NCBI RefSeq assembly: GCF_030272615.1
Contig: NC_081407.1
Location: 318,026,456 to 318,090,455, forward strand
Direction: 5' to 3'
Source: Cryptomeria japonica
Taxonomy: Eukaryota > Streptophyta > Pinopsida > Cupressales > Cupressaceae
Length of the DNA stretch: 64,000 nt
Of the stretch, positions 57,393-64,000 are shown one piece after another. Position numbers and translations under genes: made by a program. How positions within the stretch are numbered: position 1 is the first letter of the stretch; the number at the start of each line of letters is the position of its first letter. The notes under the pieces are model-generated. The model had not been told where the DNA came from and searched no databases. It was given only the letters and a program-made list of their open reading frames with translations.

Positions 57393-58340
57393 CAACAAGC
57401 ATTCCAGATGCTTAAGGACTATCTCATGAATACACCATTGTTGATCCCACCAAATCCAAGTATACCTCTATTTCTCTATATTTTCGCGACTAATACAACA
57501 TGAGGAGTACTACTGGCACAACACAATGCAGAAGGGAAAGAGTGTGTTGTATACTACATTTCTCGCACACTGGACGGCTATGAACTCAATTACACACCTA
57601 TTGAGCGAGCTTGCCTAGCAGTAATCTTGGCAACCACTAAACTAAGGCACTACCTGTTAACACATAAAATACAACTCATTGCTAAGATCGATCCACTAAA
57701 GTACTTACTCAACAAAAAAGCATTGACTGGCCACTTGGCCAAATGGATGATGATTCTAAGTGAATTTGACATCGAGTATGTGGACTGTAAGGCTATCAAG
57801 GGCCAAGTTATTGCAGATCAGTTGGTCGATGCACCCCTCATAGGAGATCATCCTCTTATTTCCAATTTTCCAGATGAAGAGATATTCATGATCACAACAA
57901 CACAACCCTGGAAATTATACTTCAATGGTTCATATACTAGGCATGGCTCAGGGGTAGGAATTTTGTTTATCACACCTCAAGGTGACAACATCCTGAAGTT
58001 TTACAGGCTAACTTTTCCATGTACAAACAACATAGCAGAATATGAGGCCTTGATCACAGGACTCAGACTAGCCATACAATGGAAACTGAAAGAGCTACAG
58101 ATATATGATGACTCCCAATTGGTCATCCGACAAGTCACAGATGAATATTAGACCACGGATGATAAACTCATGTCGTACAAGCAAATGGTGGACAGTTTAA
58201 AAGCATCATTTACTACTATCACGTTTGAGCAGATACCCCGAGATCAAAATCGAGCTATTGACGCTATGGGTACCATTGCATCTCTCCTAGATCTTCCACA
58301 TAATTCAACACGCTACGAGTTCTTGGTAGAACAACTTTAG
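57393..58340 (+). pseudogene. Element B RNase H and second (archaeal-type) RNase H
   Basis: The RT-linked RNase H region (QAFQMLKDYLMNTPLLIPPN, YYISRTLDGYELNYTPIERA, KIDPLKYLLNKKALTGHLAK) is followed by an archaeal-type RNase H (WKLYFNGSYTRHGSGVGILF, NNIAEYEALITGLRLAI, YDDSQLVIRQ). A second RNase H is diagnostic of the plant Tat lineage. In that domain the first catalytic Asp of the usual FDGS is Asn (57924-57926), while the Glu and second Asp remain. Stops lie near 57500 and 58149. The frame differs from the RT part, so at least one frameshift separates them. Confidence 0.85.
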
Positions 58341-58414
58341 ATTTTGGTGATTTAGAGCTACTTGATGAAAGGCGACAAGCTGCATACAACCACCTCAAGG
58401 CATATCAATAATGA

Positions 58415-58652
58415 ATGAGCAGAAGCTATAAACACTGGGTTAGACCTCATGCATTTGAGGTAGGTGATCTTGTTCTTAGATATAATCCTCGTAACCAACC
58501 AAACAAAGAACATCAGGGAAAGTTTGAATCAAACTAGCTGGGTACATATGTTATCATTGTTGTATTTGGGTCTGGGGCATATCAATTGGCTAGAAGGAGA
58601 ATCGCTAGTAGATCTGATCAACAATATGCACCTCAAACGGTTTCATACATAA
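58415..58652 (+). pseudogene. Element B integrase C-terminal fragment
   Basis: HAFEVGDLVLRYNPRN, LGTYVIIVVFGSGAYQLA and, after a frameshift near 58600, LINNMHLKRFHT match the C-terminus of element A's frame and of Tat integrases. Only about 75 bases separate it from the RNase H part, so the HHCC and DDE domains of integrase (some 300 residues) have been deleted. Confidence 0.75.
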
Positions 58653-60707
58653 GTTGTACAGAGCATCAGGCTCCCATACATATCAGAAAAAAACCAAATA
58701 CATTCAGATAAATATTCTAAAAAATAAAAATAAAAATAAAAATAAAAATAGTAAAGAAAAATCATACATCCAAACAGTGAACAACCACTTTGGTGGCACC
58801 TTGGGTAAGTACGATGGTGAAAACCTGGCAAACAGGCGCCACTCATAAAGGCTATGGCTCCATTGTCTTTCAGACTTGTTGCGATCACATTCATTGCATC
58901 CACTCATCCATCAGTCAAATCCATGGCTTGTTATTGATCTGCAATCAAGGATAGTACTTCATGCGTCTTGCATCCCGCTTTTTCATAGTCATGTCTAAAC
59001 TGGGGGTAATGTGCTTAACCTATTTGATGGAAGTGGATTCTGCATTACTTGTGATTCATTGAGTTCTTCATTCAAAACTGTCTCACAAAATACAAAAAAC
59101 ATTCAAAACTGTCTCACAAAATACCAAAAACAATCAAAATTGTCTCACAAAATACAAAAACATTCAAAAACACTCACAAAATCCAAAAAACATCATAAAA
59201 CATCAAAAATCCATCAAAAACATGGCAACGCCTTGTACATACGCATCCAAGAAGATACCAAACACACATTTTGAAATACTCAAACGATGACCACTTATCA
59301 CATCGACCAAACAATCAACATTGACACGCAAACTGTCTTAACAGGGATAAATCTTTCCTCACCAAAACAAAGACAAGATAACATTTTTCTTTGACAAGAA
59401 AATTATGTTTAAGCTATCAAGTACTTGGTCGATTTGTTAGTTATTTATTCATTTATATCAGGTTCCTACGCTACTCCGAGATATCCACAAGTGATTAGAG
59501 TGGTCGGGATGGTTCCTATGTATCGTTTGTTTTAATGTCTATGAATTATTCCAATGAAGTTCTGGGGCATGTACTAATGGTGTCTACGTGGGAAGTTCAC
59601 TAAGCTACATGATCTTATGTGAAATAAAGTCATGGATCACTATGGCTTGTTGACTACAGTATATACCTCGACCATATGAGCATGAACCATTATGGAGGGT
59701 CCATATTCTTTATTTATTTATGTTGTTTGCTTGCAGGTACAATGCTCCAAACTTGGTTCCTACTACCTCGTCCAAGAGTGATACTACCATGCTCAATGAT
59801 GAAAAATAAAAGCACTGTGGATCATCATTCCATCTCATCTGTATATAATGCATTATGTTGCATTCCATCCATGACAATGGATACTCTATTTTCCTCTTCT
59901 TCCATAGGAATGTCATAGGTCCTTCATTTCTTCTATCTAACATCGAACCCCCCCACCCTCCCCATCTCAATAATCAACATCACATACCCTACATCATTTC
60001 CCATCAACCCAATCAAGCAAGTTACTCTATCTGCACAAGTACATCGACTCACGCACACCTAGACTATCAACAGATACTCTGATCAAGTATCTTCGGGTCT
60101 CAACGGGTAATCTATCATGGCAAACCAAGACTACAATAGGCATTTATCATAATGACCTAGTCTCAACGAGGCTGCTATGATTCATCACAACCAACCTACA
60201 ACGCCAACACTATCAATTGATCAACCAATCAAACACAATTAACATAGACAATTACATCAATTGTCTAAGTCTCAACGAGTATTTTTCTTCATATACCTTG
60301 ACTTCATTGAACAATTACATCAATTGTCTAAGTCACCAACAGGCCACTTTGATTCACTTACTCAGAGTTTATCATGTCCAAGTGAACAACTGACATCAAC
60401 TGCCATGCTTTGACTCAACCGGGGAAATTTAACCAATTGCACTAGATTGTCCAACCATTTTGATCAATTATATAAATCAATCAAAAGCACAACACCACAT
60501 TTGCACCGTATCTCCTCCATAACCTACGGGTACTCACTGGCTTACCATTTCTCCGTATTCACTCTATTTTTTTCCATTCTTTCACTGTTATTGCTAATTT
60601 CTTATATTCTCGAGGGGGCATACCACCCACTAAATTCACATTTATGGGGCATATTTCTTTACACCTATTTTTCTTTCTTTGAAACGACGTGATAAAACCA
60701 CATCATC
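58653..60707 (+). other. 3' non-coding region of element B
   Basis: No gene and no antisense PMD here. It holds a block shared with element A (58774-58840, CAACCACTTTGGTGGCACC then GGTGAAAACC), a ~31 bp tandem repeat (59075-59210, CTCACAAAATACAAAAAACA units) and ACATCAATTGTCTAAGTC repeats (60245-60340). Confidence 0.55.
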
Positions 60708-60722
60708 TCAAAAAGGGGCAAA
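60708..60722 (+). other. Polypurine tract of element B
   Basis: TCAAAAAGGGGCAAA directly before the 3' LTR, nearly identical to the tract in element A. Confidence 0.8.
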
Positions 60723-62551
60723 TGTAGTCACATAAATCTGTCCACTTAATTAAATGAATATTTAGTATTTATTTGACTATTTAACCATCAATCAATAATT
60801 AATTAAATTAATAATTAATCAATTCATCTTAACCCTCTTCTCCTATTAATTAAATAAATTATTCAATTTATTTGATTTAATTCACTTAACCAAATTCAGA
60901 CCATTAATTAAATAAATAAATCATATTTGTTTAATTTAATCTTCTCTCACATTTAAATAAATTAATATTTATATTTTTTTAAATCCCTCAGAATCCCATC
61001 TCTCACATTTAAATAAATTAACATTTATTTAAGTAACCTTTATGCTCCACCCACTTGCATTTTCCTACAAATGCAAGTTGCACAACTATTTTAAATAAAT
61101 AAATTATTTATTTAAAATCCTATTTATCCTCACCCACTTGAAACCTTTAATGGTTTCCCTTAAAGTCTTCAAACTTAATGGCTTCCTTCTAGAGTCTTCT
61201 CAAACCTTTAATGGTTTCCCTTAAAGTCCTCAAACTCAATCGCTTCCTTCTAGAGTCTTCTTAAGCCTTTAATGGTTTCCCTTAAAGTCTTCAAACTTAA
61301 TGGATTCCTTCTAGAGTCTTCTTAAGCCTTTAATGGTTTCCCTCAAAGTCTTCAAGCATTTAATGCTTTATCTTCCTTTTTCTCATGTAAATAAATTAAG
61401 ATTTATTTAAATAAAATCCAAAATTCACATTCACATTTAAATAAATTAATATTTATTTAAATATCTATCCAAATGCAAATTACACCATTTAATTGAAATA
61501 AATGATTTTATTTTAATTGAAAATCCCAAAATTCCTCCCACTTGCATTCTCCTACAAAATCCACTTGCATGTCTAAATCCCTTCCAGATTCTTCTAACTC
61601 CTTCTAATTAGCCTAATCCTATCCTAATCATTGTCACATTCCTAAATAAAAGGAAGTCGCTTCTCAAAAACCTCCAAAGTCTTCAATAACCATTAAAGGT
61701 TTTATGTCTTCAAATGGTTAACCTCTAAAGTCTTCCAAACCATTAAAGGCTCTTACATAACCATTTGTGGTTAACTCACCTTTTACCTTTGGTTAGAGAC
61801 TTTCCTCTAACTTAACCATCCTTTTGACTCATGGGTCTCTTCAAAGAATTTATTTCTTTGACTAAGGTAACCATTTAACCCTTGCACATTCATTTATCTC
61901 TTGGATAAAAGGAATATCCATTAACCTAACTCTAACCCAACCCCCCAGGGTAACCATCATGTCCCCTCAAGCATTTAATGCTCCTTATCTCTCCTCTCAA
62001 GCCTCTTCATGGTGACACTTGTCAACATGGGATTGGGTTGAAAGTGTCACATGGATTGAATATCTTTCAATCCTAACCCTTGTTAAGATTGCTCAATCTT
62101 AACCCTTCATTTACCCATTTCTTCTATAAATAGAACCCTTCTCCTCAAGCAAAGAAGGAAGCATTAGAGTATTATTTTTATACTGGTATTAGCATAGAGA
62201 TTTTTCATAGCATCACTATCTACACTTGCATAGAATTTGTTTATCATACTCAACCATCTTGAATCTCCATATGGCATCCATGGCTAGTGCTAAAAGCTGA
62301 GAGCTACACTCATGTGGAACTTGGAGAGGAGAGGAACATGGGAGGAGCAACTATGAGCATCTTGGTTAGCATTTGGAGGATCATAGTTTATTTATTCTAT
62401 GTTTGTATGCTTTTTATTTCATGCTCAATATCTCTCTTGATATGCCTATTTAGAATAATCTTTGGTTGCTAACACTAACATTTTACTTCTTGTGTTCTTG
62501 TGTGTGCGTTGCCATCAAACCATATTTTCTAATCCTTTTTGCAGAGCATCA
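60723..62551 (+). repeat. 3' LTR of element B
   Basis: 1829 bp copy, same length as the 5' LTR, with a few percent substitutions by eye. It includes the ~62 bp tandem repeat (from 61144) and the TATA box (62125-62133). Confidence 0.92.
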
Positions 62552-64000
62552 CTACCCATGTTGAGTTTCATGTTGTTGTAGATGCATCTTGTTATGTTTT
62601 TACCCTATGGTCTTGATCCATGTTTGGGAGAGTGGGCTCTTGCATGTGTTGGACCTAGGTTATGAGCACTAGATCTCTAGGAAGGGGGTCTAGACCTACG
62701 GAAAAAAATAAAGAGTTTATGGTTCAATTTGCACGTGATAATATTATAAATAATTGATTAGTGGGTTGGGTATATATTAATTCACCTAATCAAGATAAAG
62801 AATATGTTGTTGTATGCCCCAATTGGATGGACCTAGGGAGGTGGTTTTTGGGATCTTGGATTGGGAAGACCATTGGAGCGGTATACCCGATCTCCCTTGA
62901 GTGACTACAAGGTGGAGACGGATGCCACATGAGGCTAGCATGTGATGAAACTCTACCGCACATGTGTCCATTATCCATATGTCTTGTTGTTGATTATGCC
63001 TCTGGAGGTTGATTGCTTTGATTTAGCCATGTGATTTATTTTGATGTCATATTCTTATGTTGGAGTCTTGTAGTGTCATTTTGTATCCTATGGTTGTTAG
63101 GTGTCAGCTTAGGTCTTGAGTGTGAGTTGGAACCTTATGTCATCTCCTAGCATGGGGGGTGGTTCCTATTTGGTTCCACATGGTCGGGTAGTTTGATGCC
63201 TCCTACCATTGGGATATTCTTCTTAGATGTTAGCGTGCATGGATTTGGTTCTATAGTATCTCATCATGAGCTTGGATTGTTGGAGAATATTTATGTAATT
63301 AGAATTGATATCACATGTTATGAAATTTGGAAATGTAAAGAAGACTACTAATCAACATATTGAGAACATGTAGTAGGATGATTTCTGAATGAATTGTATT
63401 GAATAAGATTGTTGTATATGGATATTATATTGTAGATGTTGTTATTGATTAGAAAGGAATTAAATAATTTAGAGATATGTATGCTATGTCTTAAGTATAT
63501 TTTGTGGATAGTAATGATTACGTTAATTATCATATATGCCTTGATTTGAAAGATGTTAATCTCCAAAGTTAGATATCTCGAGACGTGGAATATGGCTCTT
63601 AGTTGTGCAGTTGTCCTATGGTACTGATTTCTATGTATTAAAGATATTTTCATATTAAAATTTCTTGTAAATGAGGAATATGAATATGTGTCTATGTAAC
63701 TTGTATGATTAAGATGGGATGAAGCAAAATGATTATGTGCTTGCTCCATGTGCTCTTATGTAAATGAACTTGATATAGAAGAACTATGCTATAATTATAA
63801 GATGATGTATTGGTATGTGGTTCATGTTATAGATATATTTATCATGTTGAGAATGAAATCCTATGTTTAAATTAGGGGATTGAAATATTAGATTGTATTT
63901 ATTCTTGTAGAATCATATGACTCTCGAACCTGTTTAGTAGATTGGAATCTTATTTGGATGTAGATAAGTACTTGTTGATATGAGCTTGCATATGACTATG
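62552..64000. other. Right flank, no gene recognised
   Basis: No domain, terminal repeat or RNA gene is visible. A 133-codon minus-strand open frame (63348-63749) is AT-driven, Ile/Asn/Tyr-rich and has no recognisable motif. Confidence 0.45.

Larger units (their letters stand above)
45366..62551 (+). mobile_element. Element B: large Tat-like Ty3/gypsy retrotransposon, decayed
   Basis: The LTRs 45366-47194 and 60723-62551 are both 1829 bp. The flanks CTAGT and CTACC are an imperfect target duplication. Inside are a 2.9 kb leader with a motif array, Gag and protease, a G-patch region, reverse transcriptase, RNase H, a second (archaeal-type) RNase H and an integrase C-terminus. The dual RNase H places it in the Tat lineage of plant Ty3/gypsy elements. 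The zinc-binding and catalytic parts of integrase are missing. Two solo LTRs inserted later (52698-53745 and 56148-57387). It shares Gag, protease, integrase C-terminus and PPT sequence with element A, so the two are cousins, but the LTRs are unrelated in length and most sequence. Confidence 0.9.

Noticed and set aside
59710-59970. Possible antisense gene in element B at the place of element A's PMD
   Set aside because: The 86-codon frame has no PMD motif and no splice partner.
63348-63749. 133-codon minus-strand frame near the right end
   Set aside because: AT-driven Ile/Asn/Tyr-rich composition and no recognisable motif or context.

Overview
This is a window of plant nuclear DNA that is almost entirely transposable elements. 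It holds one intact-looking host gene, a class I LBD transcription factor (LOB domain, minus strand, 12009-12527). The plant origin rests on the LBD gene, the plant-type LINE, the Tat-like Ty3/gypsy elements with a second RNase H, and a plant mobile domain (PMD) gene. The nested repeats, long LTRs and lack of other genes fit a very large genome; a conifer or other gymnosperm is my guess, not something the sequence proves.

Layout. 1-2380: degenerate AT-rich DNA. 2386-10433: a complete LARD-like LTR element on the minus strand (two ~1.2 kb LTRs, CATAT target duplication, tRNA-iMet-type PBS, PPT). It has no reverse transcriptase; it carries a coiled-coil/five-zinc-knuckle gene and a long decayed ORF of unknown function. 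12009-12527: the LBD gene with a TATA box. 13009-15215: a ~140 bp inverted repeat around a GC-richer 1.9 kb insert. 17109-30995: a full-length but decayed LINE on the minus strand, flanked by a 17 bp target duplication. A ~2.8 kb non-autonomous LTR element (21638-26077, plus) is inserted in its ORF2, and that element's 5' LTR is itself interrupted by a reversed sibling copy (21927-23551).

31990-44653 (element A, plus) is a young Tat-like element with 781 bp LTRs about 1.7% different by eye and a perfect ACTGT target duplication. Its sense ORF joins Gag and protease to an integrase C-terminus, with reverse transcriptase, RNase H and the integrase core missing and a hydrophobic segment in the gap. 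Antisense to it, before the 3' LTR, lies a two-exon PMD gene full of amber stops. Element A carries arrays of a GCGTCTGTGTT motif in its 5' leader and, reversed, in the PMD intron.

45366-62551 (element B, plus) is a larger, older relative with 1829 bp LTRs. It keeps Gag, protease, G-patch, reverse transcriptase, RNase H, a second RNase H and an integrase C-terminus, but again no integrase core. Two solo LTRs sit inside it (52698-53745 and 56148-57387). Its leader has its own motif array, TAGCGCTTTTG. 62552-64000 is unassigned flank.

Together the elements are nested layers of insertion. Open frames are mostly broken by single stop codons, predominantly TAG, which fits slow decay of methylated DNA. 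Neither A nor B encodes a complete integrase, so any recent movement of element A must have relied on proteins supplied elsewhere.
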